The notes under the pieces were generated by a model. The model was given only the letters and a program-made list of their open reading frames with translations, made no database searches and had not been told where the DNA came from. Made by a program: the position numbers and the translations under genes. Of a stretch of 44,703 nucleotides of DNA, positions 14,158 through 22,119 are shown in pieces. The stretch lies in IMG/VR virus record IMGVR_UViG_3300045452_000083, positions 1-44,703 of that record. One strand, written 5' to 3'. How positions within the stretch are numbered: position 1 is the stretch's first letter; each line of letters begins with the position of its first letter. The stretch is from a virus.

Positions 14158-16484
14158 TGAACACGTCCTTCATGGCGCGCCATGGTTCGCGCCTTCTCGC
14201 CAACGGCTATACTATCCTGCCCATCGCGCCCGGCGGCAAGAAGCCGGGCCGGTATCAACGCGGCGCATGGGTCGACTATCCCGAATGGAACCGTCATGCT
14301 GAGCGGTCTACGACCGAGGTCGAGGTTTCCACATGGTCTGCATGGCCGGACTGCGGCATTGGCATTGTCGGCGGCGGCGTGGCTGCCGTCGACATCGATA
14401 TCCTGACAGACCCGGACCTTGCGCTCCGGATTGAGCAGCTCGCCCGCACCAGGCTGGGCGACACCCCGGCGCTGCGGATTGGCCGGGCGCCGAAACGCCT
14501 GCTGGTCTACCGAACAAGTGCGCCGTTTCGCGGCATTCGCCGGGCCCCGCTCGAGGTGCTGTGCCTTGGCCAGCAGTTCGTGGCTTACGCTGATCATCCC
14601 GATACCGGACAGCCCTACGCCTGGCCCGAGGAAGGCTTGTCCGAACTCGATCTCGAGAGCCTGCCGGTCATCGACGCGGATATGGCTGCCGCCTTCATGG
14701 AAGAAGCGCTGGCCCTGGTCCCGCCTGAACTGCGGCCATCCAGTCTGACCTCAGTCTCTGCCAGCACCCCGGCGGTTCCGGCGCATGCCCAGGCCGGCAC
14801 ACAGGACGCGATCCGCGCCGCGCTTCAGTATCTGCCCAACAGCGATCTAGACTACGACAGCTGGGTGAGGATTGGCATGTCGATCAAGGGCGCGCTCGGC
14901 GATGACGGGAAGGACCTGTTCACGGGCTGGTCTGATCAGGCAGCGAAAAACGTCGCCGCGACGACCGAAAAGGCCTGGGGCAGTTTCCGCCCGGACCGCA
15001 TTGGTGCTGGCTCGATCTACCACCTTGCCATCGAACGGGGTTGGAAGCCGGATCCAGGCTTGGTCCTCGACGGCAGCCAGCCTAGGGATGAAAATCACCC
15101 GGCATCTGGCCTGCTGGCCCGGCTCGACACCACGGCCCAGGCTACTGATGATGCGCCGCCACCCAAGTTTGCGCTGACCATCCCGGGCGGACTGGTTGGC
15201 AAGCTCACCGACTATATGCTTACCACGGCCCGACGCCCTCAGCCGCTGCTCTCGCTTGGCGCCAGCCTTTGCGCGATCGGCGCTCTGATGGGGCGCCTCT
15301 ATCGCACGGAGAGCAACCTGCGCTCCAACCTCTATGTGGTTGGGATCGCGGACAGTGGATCGGGCAAGAACCACTCTCGCGAAATCATCAACGAGGTGCT
15401 GTTCGAGGCCGGGCTCGCCAATCATCTGGGCGGCAACAAGATCGCGTCCGGCGCGGGGCTGCTGACCGCCTTGCATCGCCAGCCCGCGATCCTGTTCCAG
15501 ATTGACGAGTTCGGCATGTTTCTCTCGGCAGCGGCAGACCGCAAACGCAGCCCGCGTCATATCACCGAGATCCTCGACAACATGACCGAGCTTTACACCT
15601 CGGCCGGTGGGATCTTCCTGGGTGCGGAATATGCCAATCGCGACGGCACCAATGAGCGGCGCGACATCGTCCAGCCTTGCCTCTGCGTTTACGGCACGAC
15701 GACCCCCATGCACTTCTGGGGCGCGCTGCAAGGGGCCAATGTGGTGGACGGCTCGCTCGCCCGCTTCCTGATCCTGCCCAGTGACGAGGACTACCCGGAC
15801 GAAAATGTCTCCGTTGGGTTGCGCGCCCCGCCGCCAGACTTGATCGCAGGGCTCCAGTTGCTGGCATCCGGTCCGGGGCAGCAACGCGGCAATCTCGCCG
15901 GCGCCACCTCGGGACCGCAGACCGCCGTGGTGCTGACCACGGTGCCGATGACCGATGAGGCGCGTGCTCGTTTCAAGTCGCTGAGCGGGGAGCTGACCGA
16001 CGAATTGCGGGCGGCTGCAGGCACCGCCTTTACAGCCATCCTTGCGCGCATCGGTGAGATCGCGCTGAAGCTCGCGCTGATCGTGGCGGTGGGCAATGAT
16101 CCGGTGGCTCCCGTCATCACGATCGATGACGCGGACTGGGCCATTGCCTTTGTGCGTCACTACGCCCAGCGGGCAATGGAGGCGGTGGACCGCCATGTCG
16201 CAGATACCGAGACCGAGGCTCACCTGAAACGGCTGCGTGAACTGATCCGGGCAGCCGGCGCCAAGGGCATCACCAAGTCTGAACTAACCCGCGGCTCCCA
16301 GTGGCTCAAATCCCGGGACCGCGACGATATCATCCAGACCTTGATCGAGAGCGGAGACGTCACGACGGGCATGCGCAGTTCGGCCACCAGGCAGGCCATG
16401 GTCTACAGGCTGGCGCGCTGGTCGGGTAATTGGCGCGACGCGAGTGGCAAAAAGGTCGCCACACACCACCAAGGGCCATCGTGA
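14157..16484 (+). CDS. Bifunctional primase-polymerase/helicase (prim-pol, PriCT-2, DUF3987-like)
   Basis: The start is ATG 14157 (MNTSFMARHGSRLL), giving 775 aa. The N-terminal archaeo-eukaryotic prim-pol domain has AVDIDILTDPD (metal-binding D-x-D) and LEVLCLGQQFVAYADHPDTG. A PriCT-2 domain follows (LPNSDLDYDSWVRIGMSIKG, IYHLAIERGW). The C-terminal ATPase part has a variant P-loop GIADSGSGKNHSRE, with Asn-His in place of the usual Ser/Thr, FQIDEFGMF as Walker B, and a winged-helix tail (AKGITKSELTRGS). The GK[NDE]H form occurs in phage relatives, so I do not read it as inactivation. It is the core replication protein of the prophage, providing primer synthesis and helicase loading/unwinding. 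Confidence 0.88.
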   Translation: MNTSFMARHGSRLLANGYTILPIAPGGKKPGRYQRGAWVDYPEWNRHAERSTTEVEVSTWSAWPDCGIGIVGGGVAAVDIDILTDPDLALRIEQLARTRLGDTPALRIGRAPKRLLVYRTSAPFRGIRRAPLEVLCLGQQFVAYADHPDTGQPYAWPEEGLSELDLESLPVIDADMAAAFMEEALALVPPELRPSSLTSVSASTPAVPAHAQAGTQDAIRAALQYLPNSDLDYDSWVRIGMSIKGALGDDGKDLFTGWSDQAAKNVAATTEKAWGSFRPDRIGAGSIYHLAIERGWKPDPGLVLDGSQPRDENHPASGLLARLDTTAQATDDAPPPKFALTIPGGLVGKLTDYMLTTARRPQPLLSLGASLCAIGALMGRLYRTESNLRSNLYVVGIADSGSGKNHSREIINEVLFEAGLANHLGGNKIASGAGLLTALHRQPAILFQIDEFGMFLSAAADRKRSPRHITEILDNMTELYTSAGGIFLGAEYANRDGTNERRDIVQPCLCVYGTTTPMHFWGALQGANVVDGSLARFLILPSDEDYPDENVSVGLRAPPPDLIAGLQLLASGPGQQRGNLAGATSGPQTAVVLTTVPMTDEARARFKSLSGELTDELRAAAGTAFTAILARIGEIALKLALIVAVGNDPVAPVITIDDADWAIAFVRHYAQRAMEAVDRHVADTETEAHLKRLRELIRAAGAKGITKSELTRGSQWLKSRDRDDIIQTLIESGDVTTGMRSSATRQAMVYRLARWSGNWRDASGKKVATHHQGPS

Positions 16485-16520
16485 TGCATCCATCCCCTCT
16501 GGATGGTCCTTCAATGGCCC
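16473..16520 (+). promoter_or_regulatory. Nested hairpin over the primase stop codon
   Basis: GGGCCAT (16473-16479) pairs with ATGGCCC (16514-16520), and inside it CATCCA (16487-16492) pairs with TGGATG (16500-16505). The primase stop (16482-16484) lies in the structure. No U-run follows, so it is more likely an mRNA-end or DNA-level structure than a simple terminator. Confidence 0.6.
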
Positions 16521-16555
16521 AATATCAGTCAAAAGCAGCTTTACGGCATCCAAGC

Positions 16556-16716
16556 GCATGGATTTACGAAATAAAATCGGGTTTCGGAGAAAGTTCAATC
16601 TTTCAAGGGGTGCCTTATATATCCCCTCGCGTACGCGCGCGTTTTAAAGATGGAGAGGTGTACCCCTATAAAAATAATAAAAATTGAAAGATTATATATT
16701 ACCTACGGTACTCAAG
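16556..16716. other. AT-rich palindromic island (candidate origin or control region)
   Basis: Inside the ~400-base gap 16485-16888, this stretch drops sharply in GC compared with its surroundings. It contains AATCTTTCAA (16597-16606) inverted as TTGAAAGATT (16684-16693), the perfect palindrome CGCGTACGCG (16628-16637), GGGG/CCCC dyads around TTATATAT, a TCAAGGGGT direct repeat at ~16604 and ~16712, and ATAAAAATAATAAAAA. It sits right after the primase gene. I see no convincing gene here. The rest of the gap (16717-16888) holds a small hairpin GACCCG-CTT-CGGGTC (16806-16820) and the ribosome-binding site of the next gene. Confidence 0.55.
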
Positions 16717-16888
16717 GGGTTGGTGGCTCCGATGTTTCAATCGGCCCGCATGAAACCTCATGAAGATTTCCGGCGGCAATGTCCGCCCGGATGACGACCT
16801 GACCAGACCCGCTTCGGGTCCGGGCGAGCTGCCAGCCTTCACCGGCCCAGTCCTCGCCCCGACCACCCCACACGAAGAGGAGGTCGTC

Positions 16889-17428
16889 ATGACCCTGCCT
16901 GAAATGCAGGCCGTTGCCTGCCCCAATCCGGCTCAAGCCAACGTCGGCGGAACGATCCGCTGCGGAGCCATCCTTGCCCTCGACCTTGGCACCAGCGCCG
17001 GCTGGGCGCTCCAGTCGTCCGATGGCCACATCAGCACCGGGACTGTGTCGCTGAAGCACACCCGCTACGACGGCGGCGGCATGCGCTACCTGCGCTTCCG
17101 GCGCTGGCTCGATCAGCTTGATCTCGATGCAGGGCCGATCGAAGCGGTCTACTTCGAGGAAGTCCGTCGGCACGCGGGAACCGACGCCGCCCATGTCTAT
17201 GGCGGACTGCTGGGCATGTTGACCGCCTGGTGCGAGGAAACGCTGGTAGCCTATCAGGGCGTGCCCGTCGGCACGATCAAGCGGTTCATCACCGGCAAGG
17301 GCAATGCAGGCAAGGCGGCTGTGATCACGGCGGTCCAGGCAAAGGGCTTTGCCCCGGCCGACGACAACGAGGCCGACGCCATAGCCATCCTGCTCTGGGC
17401 TATCGAGACCCGTGGAGGTGTCCGGTGA
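16889..17428 (+). CDS. RuvC-like Holliday junction resolvase
   Basis: ATG 16889 is chosen because GAAGAGGAGG lies just upstream; a longer frame from 16760 has no such site. The 179-aa product has the RNase-H-fold acidic residues of RuvC: ILALDLGTSAGWAL (Asp32), AVYFEEVRRH (Glu90), and DDNEADAIAILLWA (Asp159/Asp163) in the last helix. GLLGMLTAWCEE and the basic KRFITGKGNAGK match RuvC-like phage proteins. It would resolve branched phage DNA before packaging. The stop overlaps the next GTG start. Confidence 0.85.
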   Translation: MTLPEMQAVACPNPAQANVGGTIRCGAILALDLGTSAGWALQSSDGHISTGTVSLKHTRYDGGGMRYLRFRRWLDQLDLDAGPIEAVYFEEVRRHAGTDAAHVYGGLLGMLTAWCEETLVAYQGVPVGTIKRFITGKGNAGKAAVITAVQAKGFAPADDNEADAIAILLWAIETRGGVR

Positions 17429-17694
17429 GCGCGGCCGGTTTCCTGAAGCGAGTGGCGCAAGTGCTCGAAGATCGCGGTGCGGCCTACGGCGATCCCAAGA
17501 CCCAGATGGAGGCCATCGCCCGTCGCTGGTCGATCACCCTCGGTACGCCTGTCACCGCCCAGCAGGTGGCGCTGTGCATGATCGACCTGAAGTTGGCGCG
17601 GCTCGCCCATGATCCCAACTATGCCGACGGCCCGGTCGATGTGATCGGCTATGCGGCACTCATCCCGGAGATCACCCGTGGCTCGCGGTCGTAA
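17425..17694 (+). CDS. DUF6378 protein
   Basis: A GTG start at 17425 overlaps the resolvase stop (GTGA) and gives 89 aa. RVAQVLEDRGAAYGDPKTQM and TAQQVALCMIDLKLARLAHD, ending in YADGPVDVIGYAALIPEI, match the short helical DUF6378 proteins. These look like one-domain relatives of MazG-type all-alpha NTP pyrophosphatase folds, judging by the late D-x-x-GY helix. The biochemical role is not established; nucleotide-pool handling during phage replication is an inference. Confidence 0.8.
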   Translation: MSAAGFLKRVAQVLEDRGAAYGDPKTQMEAIARRWSITLGTPVTAQQVALCMIDLKLARLAHDPNYADGPVDVIGYAALIPEITRGSRS

Positions 17695-18277
17695 GCGCAA
17701 GGCGGGCCGCCGCCATCCCTGTGGGAAGCTGGTGCAACCGGCCAAGGCCGAGACCCTGCGGGAGGTTACAGCAACCGTCCTGGATGCCCGCCAGCGTCAG
17801 TACGGCGTCACCGCAAGGCAGGCCAAGGACGAGCGTCTGGGCTCGGCGATCGGCCGGCTGGCATTCGCTGGCAAGATCACGGCAGAGGAACTAGCAGCTG
17901 CGGAGCTCTATGGTGACCTCATGGCTCGCAACCGGGCGGTCATGGGACTGCCGCCGATCCACCCGCATTCCGCTACCGGCTTGCTTCTCGATGAAGGGAT
18001 CTTCGGCCGCAGTCTCACGGAGTACGATCCGGACTACGTCGAGAAGATCCGCAAGCGGGTAGCAGCGGCCATCCTGATGCTGCGGACTGCTGACCACGAT
18101 GCCATCGCAGCGACCGGTCGGCGACCGAGCATGCTTGTCCATGCGGTGGTCTGCTACGAGGTGGATGCCGCAGGCTGGGGAGATGCTGACTTGCGTAATC
18201 TGTCTCATGGGCTCGAAGCACTGGTCACCCTGTTCGGTATCAACAGGGACAGTTCGCTGCCAGTATCGTCCGCCTAG
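17678..18277 (+). CDS. Conserved hypothetical protein at the end of the early operon
   Basis: The GTG at 17678 (VARGRKRKAGRRHPCGKLVQ) overlaps the DUF6378 gene by 17 bases and gives 199 aa. The N-terminus is strongly basic and the rest is helical (SAIGRLAFAGKITAEELAAA, RKRVAAAILMLRTADHDAIA). The family is not recognised by name. A basic protein at the end of the early operon and before the late genes would fit a late-gene regulator, but no DNA-binding motif is clear. Confidence 0.7.
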   Translation: MARGRKRKAGRRHPCGKLVQPAKAETLREVTATVLDARQRQYGVTARQAKDERLGSAIGRLAFAGKITAEELAAAELYGDLMARNRAVMGLPPIHPHSATGLLLDEGIFGRSLTEYDPDYVEKIRKRVAAAILMLRTADHDAIAATGRRPSMLVHAVVCYEVDAAGWGDADLRNLSHGLEALVTLFGINRDSSLPVSSA

Positions 18278-18325
18278 CGGTTGATTTAACAAACTGTGAT
18301 TCAAAGATAAAAACACAATTCGGCA

Positions 18326-18410
18326 TTGACGGGAGCATTGATCTCCTGTAAATGCTTCCGAAATGTAGTGATGCGAGCTGCGCCCGGGGCTTACCAGCTT
18401 CCGGGCGTTT
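18326..18410 (+). promoter_or_regulatory. Possible promoter followed by a terminator-like hairpin
   Basis: The AT-rich gap after 18277 contains TTGACG (18326-18331) and TAAATG (18349-18354) separated by 17 bases. About 27 bases downstream CGCCCGG (18381-18387) pairs with CCGGGCG (18401-18407) followed by TTT. The two elements together would give a very short leader transcript or an attenuator before the HNH genes. The -10 is only a moderate match. Confidence 0.4.
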
Positions 18411-18430
18411 CTCGTTGCAGGCGTTGCGCG

Positions 18431-18697
18431 ATGGCTGAACGACTTCGGGGACGCCAAGGCATGGCGCAGCGCCTGCGTCGATTAAAGGCAGAGCCCCTTT
18501 GTCGCGATTGCGCCTCCGCCGGGATTGTCCGCGAGGCCACCGTGCCTGACCACATCGTTCCACTCGCTCATGGCGGATCTGACGAGGACAGCAACATCCG
18601 CTGCCTCTGTGCCGACTGTCACCAGGTCCGGACGGCCGAACAATTCGGGCTGCGTCGGACCGTCGGCACCGGTCCGGACGGCTGGCCGATCGGGTGA
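18431..18697 (+). CDS. HNH endonuclease
   Basis: ATG 18431 (MAERLRGRQG) gives 88 aa. The HNH fold is visible as CRDCASAG..., VPDHIVPLAHGGSDEDSNIR (catalytic His in DHI) and CLCADCHQVRTAEQFG (second zinc Cys pair and the final His). In HK97-type cos phages a small HNH protein near the terminase genes is needed for DNA cleavage at packaging, and this gene lies three kilobases before the terminases. A homing-type function is the alternative. A start upstream at 18326 would run through the promoter/hairpin and is unlikely. Confidence 0.85.
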   Translation: MAERLRGRQGMAQRLRRLKAEPLCRDCASAGIVREATVPDHIVPLAHGGSDEDSNIRCLCADCHQVRTAEQFGLRRTVGTGPDGWPIG

Positions 18698-18751
18698 GAA
18701 TCCGCCGACGTTGAAGGCGGGATAAAATCTGAAACTGACTGGGAGGTCGCC

Positions 18752-19471
18752 ATGGCACAATTCGCCTCGGCGGGCGCCGCCCCTCTGTGCCAGATTTGTT
18801 CTCAGCCGATCACAAGACGAATCCGAAAATCACGCGACAGCGGCCGTTGCTGCTCGCGTGCCTGTGGCTTCGAGATGATGCGGCGTGAGCGCTCTGCCTC
18901 GCGCGCTACCAGGCTGGCTCGCCTTGCCGAAGTCAGGAAGGCCAGCCGTCAACGCAAGTGCATTGAATGCGGCGGAGTGTTCGAAGGCCCGGTCAATGCA
19001 AAATTCTGTTCGCAGCAATGCCAGGTGCGCAGCAGGGCCCCCAAGAAGGTGCAATGTTCATGCCGCGAATGTGGCAGCACATTCCTGCCAGCGTATGGAG
19101 ACAAGAGGCGCGTCTTTTGCTCGGAAACTTGTTGCAAACGTCATCTCCATCGCGTTTCCAAAGGCGTGGAGAGGGCGCAAACTTACGGGGTCCGCGCAGA
19201 TCCGGTTAATCCGATTGCTGTCCTGGAACGAGATGGATGGATTTGCCACATCTGTGGAGAGGAAGCGCCGCGTGAATTGCGCGGGACGATGCGGTGGAAC
19301 GCTCCAGAGGTGGATCACATTATTCCCCTAGCGGCAGGCGGTACGCATACCTACGAAAATGTCGCCTGTGCCCACCGCGCCTGCAATCTGGAAAAGGGCG
19401 ATGCGCTACCTCTCGGTTGGACCGACCCACAGCGCCTCTGGGTCCACCGAGGGTCGGGGGGCCTCGCATAG
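18752..19471 (+). CDS. HNH endonuclease with multiple zinc-finger motifs
   Basis: The 239-aa protein has GGGAGG seven bases before its ATG. The N-terminal two thirds carry successive Cys clusters: CQICSQP...CCSRAC, CIECGG...FCSQQCQ, and CSCRECGS...FCSETCCKRHL. The C-terminal HNH domain follows with ICHICGEEAP, EVDHIIPLAAGGTHTYENVA and CAHRACNLEKGD. Tandem FCS-type zinc fingers plus HNH suggest sequence-specific DNA binding, as in free-standing homing nucleases. Base use is less GC-rich than in flanking genes, which fits recent arrival. It follows another HNH gene by only 54 bases. Confidence 0.85.
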   Translation: MAQFASAGAAPLCQICSQPITRRIRKSRDSGRCCSRACGFEMMRRERSASRATRLARLAEVRKASRQRKCIECGGVFEGPVNAKFCSQQCQVRSRAPKKVQCSCRECGSTFLPAYGDKRRVFCSETCCKRHLHRVSKGVERAQTYGVRADPVNPIAVLERDGWICHICGEEAPRELRGTMRWNAPEVDHIIPLAAGGTHTYENVACAHRACNLEKGDALPLGWTDPQRLWVHRGSGGLA

Positions 19472-19627
19472 TCTGGCACCTGCGGGGCGGACACCGCGCC
19501 TGGCCCAAACTTCACGCAACCGCGAAACTCGGACCGGGGGTCAGAAAGCAGAAAGTCCCAGATTTCGGTCGAATTGACTGGATAGTCGTCGCGATAAGAG
19601 CGGTAGTCGCTTCATGAAAACGGAGCG

Positions 19628-19996
19628 ATGCAAATGACCAACTCGACCCTGCCAACTGCCAACGAAGTCTGGGGCTTCTACGGCACCAGCAGCGCCTTCG
19701 CCGATGCCGATGCAGCCTGGGCCATTGCCTTCCCGGCGATTGCCAAAGCCACCGGAGCCACCGCCGAAGGGGTGCGGGATTTTCTCGACAGCCGCCACGG
19801 TCGGCACTTCGCCGACGATGTGCACAACGGCATTCACGCCGGGCTTGGCCTTGAGGCCGCCATTGACGCCGCCATCACCCGCTGGATGGGCTGGAAGATC
19901 GACCGCAACACCGCGCGCGAACATGGCATTCCAAAGGGCCTGCCTTACCTGACCGGCTTTGTCGGCCTTTACGAGATCATGGCAGAGGCAGAATGA
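19628..19996 (+). CDS. Conserved hypothetical protein
   Basis: The 122-aa product (a second ATG at 19634 is also possible; GGAG precedes both) contains TANEVWGFYGTSSAFADADA, VRDFLDSRHGRHFADDVHNG and ITRWMGWKIDRNT...GIPKGLPYLTGF. I recognise this as a recurrent small protein of alphaproteobacterial plasmids and prophages, but no function is known to me. It overlaps the next gene by four bases (ATGA), so the two form a unit. Confidence 0.75.
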   Translation: MQMTNSTLPTANEVWGFYGTSSAFADADAAWAIAFPAIAKATGATAEGVRDFLDSRHGRHFADDVHNGIHAGLGLEAAIDAAITRWMGWKIDRNTAREHGIPKGLPYLTGFVGLYEIMAEAE

Positions 19997-20217
19997 GCGC
20001 GGGCATCACCAGCACCATCCGCCTTGCGATCCGCACGCTGCCGGAGAACTTCGACCGCAGCCGGATGGTCGCGGTGATCGAGACGATCGAACAGGAACTC
20101 TACGAGGGCGGCGTTTATGCCAGCGCGACCGCCGACAGCATGACGATCGAGATCACGGTCCAGACCGACCAATTGCTCGACGCAGCGAAGGTGCTGAACG
20201 AGCTCGAACTGATTTGA
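19993..20217 (+). CDS. Small hypothetical protein
   Basis: The 74-aa protein is coupled to the preceding gene by an ATGA overlap. Its sequence alternates beta and alpha segments (TSTIRLAIRTLPENF, MVAVIETIEQELYEGGVYAS, SMTIEITVQTDQLLDAAKVL), suggesting a small ferredoxin-like alpha/beta fold. The function is unknown. Its stop is one base away from the encoded 3' CCA of the antisense tRNA. Confidence 0.65.
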   Translation: MSAGITSTIRLAIRTLPENFDRSRMVAVIETIEQELYEGGVYASATADSMTIEITVQTDQLLDAAKVLNELELI

Positions 20218-20218
20218 T

Positions 20219-20295
20219 TGGTGGGCCCGGCAGGACTTGAACCCGCGACCTAGCCGTTATGAGCGGCCAGCTCTAACCAACTGAGCTACAGGCCC
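20219..20295 (-). tRNA. tRNA with CAT anticodon, probably tRNA-Ile2
   Basis: On the minus strand a complete 77-base cloverleaf is present. The acceptor GGGCCTG pairs with CGGGCCC, the D arm contains AGCTCAGTTGGTTAGAGC, the anticodon stem GGCCG/CGGCT encloses the loop CTCATAA, the T arm has GGTTCAA, and CCA is encoded. CAT can mean elongator Met or, with lysidine modification, Ile2. The GGTCGCGGGTTCAAGTCC stretch looks more like Ile2. It lies inside the phage genes and against their direction of transcription. Confidence 0.88.
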
Positions 20296-20386
20296 AACCC
20301 TCAGCGCCCATAACGGTTTACCGACATCGCAAACAAGAGCCGCGAGCCATTAGGCTACCGCGGCCGAACCCGTTTCAAGGACATCT

Positions 20387-21640
20387 ATGGATCAGAACTG
20401 GCCGGCCCAGAGCAGCGAGCTCTGGCCGATAGAAAAGATCACGCCCTATGCGCGCAATTCCCGCACGCACTCGGACGAACAGGTCGCCCAGATCGCGGCT
20501 TCGATCCGGGAATGGGGCTGGACCAATCCGATCCTCGTTGATGAGGACGGTGGACTTCTCGCGGGGCACGGACGTTTGGCGGCTGCCCGCAAGCTGGGCC
20601 TGACCCAGATCCCGACCATGGTCGCCAAAGGCTGGAGCGAAGCCCAGAAGAAGGCCTACGTCATCGCCGACAACAAGCTGGCGCTGAACGCCGGCTGGGA
20701 CCTCGAACTGCTGGCCGTCGAACTTGGCGACCTGCAGGGCTTCGACTTCGACCTGATGCTGACCGGATTCTCGGATGACGAACTGGGCAAGCTGCTGGCC
20801 GAAAAGACCGAAGGCAACACTGACCCCGACGAGATCCCCGAAGCGCCGATCGACCCCATCGCCAAACCCGGCGACGTCTGGCTGCTCGGCAAGCATCGAC
20901 TGGTCTGCGGTGACAGCACCGATCCCGACACAGTGGCAAAGGCGCTGAACGGCGTCTCGCCCCACCTGATGGTCACTGATCCACCATACGGCGTGGAGTA
21001 TGACCCCGCCTGGCGTGAGAAGGCCGGCGTGGCTGCTTCGGGCACTGCCAAGGGCAAGGTTCTGAACGACGATAAGGCCGACTGGCGCGAGGCTTGGGCA
21101 CTGTTCCCAGGCGACGTCGCATATGTCTGGCACGCTGGTCTTTATGCCGGTGTGGTCGGCGACAGCCTGGCGGCATGCGATTTGATGCTCCGTTCCCAGA
21201 TCATCTGGGACAAGGGGCAGCTCGTATTGTCGCGTGGCGACTATCACTGGGAGCATGAGCCCTGCTGGTATGCCGTGAAGAAGGGCGCCAAAGGCCACTG
21301 GGCCGGTGACCGCAAGCAGACCACCGTCTGGCACATCGCCAAGCCCAAGAAGAACGAGACGGGTCACGGCACCCAGAAGCCGGTCGAGTGCATGAAGCGC
21401 CCGATCGAGAACAATTCCAGTCCGGGTCAGGCGGTTTACGAACCGTTCTCAGGCTCGGGAACCACGATCATCGCCGGTGAGATGACTGGCCGCGCCGTCC
21501 ACGCCATCGAGCTCAATCCCGCTTACATCGATGTCGCCGTGAAGCGCTGGCAGGATTTTACGGGCAAGGCCGCAACCCTCGAGGGTGACGGCCGGACCTT
21601 TGACGAGATTACAGGCGGGAGAATAGCTGAGGCTGCATGA
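20387..21640 (+). CDS. DNA methyltransferase with ParB-like N-terminal domain
   Basis: The 417-aa protein begins with a ParB/Srx-like domain (LWPIEKITPYARNSRTH, LVDEDGGLLAGHGRLAAARK). The C-terminal methyltransferase has motif IV VTDPPYG (DPPY at 198-201) before the AdoMet-binding motif I EPFSGSGTT (352-360), the beta-class order of N6-adenine or N4-cytosine enzymes, with a target-recognition region between. DPPY favours N6-adenine. No restriction enzyme gene is linked, so this is an orphan phage methylase, perhaps for protection of phage DNA or control of packaging. It overlaps the terminase small subunit start (ATGA at 21637). Confidence 0.9.
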   Translation: MDQNWPAQSSELWPIEKITPYARNSRTHSDEQVAQIAASIREWGWTNPILVDEDGGLLAGHGRLAAARKLGLTQIPTMVAKGWSEAQKKAYVIADNKLALNAGWDLELLAVELGDLQGFDFDLMLTGFSDDELGKLLAEKTEGNTDPDEIPEAPIDPIAKPGDVWLLGKHRLVCGDSTDPDTVAKALNGVSPHLMVTDPPYGVEYDPAWREKAGVAASGTAKGKVLNDDKADWREAWALFPGDVAYVWHAGLYAGVVGDSLAACDLMLRSQIIWDKGQLVLSRGDYHWEHEPCWYAVKKGAKGHWAGDRKQTTVWHIAKPKKNETGHGTQKPVECMKRPIENNSSPGQAVYEPFSGSGTTIIAGEMTGRAVHAIELNPAYIDVAVKRWQDFTGKAATLEGDGRTFDEITGGRIAEAA

Positions 21641-22119
21641 TTACCGGCAGGAAGCCGAAGCCTACGCAGTTGAAGCTTGTCACGTCCAACCCCGGCAAAA
21701 GGCAGGTCAACCGCAAGGAGGCGAAGGCCAAAGCAGCCATCCCGGCACCGCCAGCCCATCTCAATACATACGCGGTTGAGGAATGGAACCGGGTCGCAAC
21801 CGAGCTCTACAACCTCGGCATCCTCTCCGAGATCGATCGAGCGGCGCTCGCCGCCTATGCTATGGCTTACGGCCGCTGGGTCCAGGCCGAACGCGCGATC
21901 TCGAAGATGGCCGAGAAGGATCAACTGACCGGCGGCCTCATGATCAAGACATCGAACGGCAACGCGATCCAGAACCCGCTGGTGGGCACCGCCAACAAGG
22001 CGGCCGCGGACATGATGCGTTACGCCGCAGAATTCGGGATGACGCCGAGTGCCAGGAGCAGGATCGCGGCCCAGCCGCCAGAAGAAGGCACGGACCCCGC
22101 CGACCGCTTCTTCGCCTGA
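21637..22119 (+). CDS. terS: Terminase small subunit, P27 family
   Basis: The 160-aa product starts ITGRKPKPTQLKLVTSNPGK after the initiator and contains EEWNRVATELYNLGILSEID, AAYAMAYGRWVQAERAI and NPLVGTANKAAADMMRYAAE, followed by FGMTPSARSRI. All are signatures of the P27 family. It recognises phage DNA and hands it to the large subunit. The C-terminal 71 bases overlap the large subunit gene. Confidence 0.95.
   Translation: MITGRKPKPTQLKLVTSNPGKRQVNRKEAKAKAAIPAPPAHLNTYAVEEWNRVATELYNLGILSEIDRAALAAYAMAYGRWVQAERAISKMAEKDQLTGGLMIKTSNGNAIQNPLVGTANKAAADMMRYAAEFGMTPSARSRIAAQPPEEGTDPADRFFA

Noticed and set aside
14847-16223. Long minus-strand open frame (458 codons) opposite the primase gene, and similar ones at 9559-10794, 11215-12096 and 12128-13801.
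   Set aside because: They are antisense shadows of GC-rich coding sequence: no family motifs, Arg/His/Gly-heavy composition, and the opposite strand carries clear conserved domains.
16430-16687. Plus-strand frame of 85 codons running from the primase end into the AT-rich island.
   Set aside because: It crosses the stable hairpin, has no ribosome-binding site and no protein-like pattern; the island's repeats explain the sequence better.
20335-20375. A D-arm-like stretch (minus strand TAGCCTAATGGC with GC-rich flanks) that looks like the 5' half of a second tRNA.
   Set aside because: No anticodon arm, T arm or 3' acceptor partner follows, so it is at most a fragment or a simple GC hairpin.
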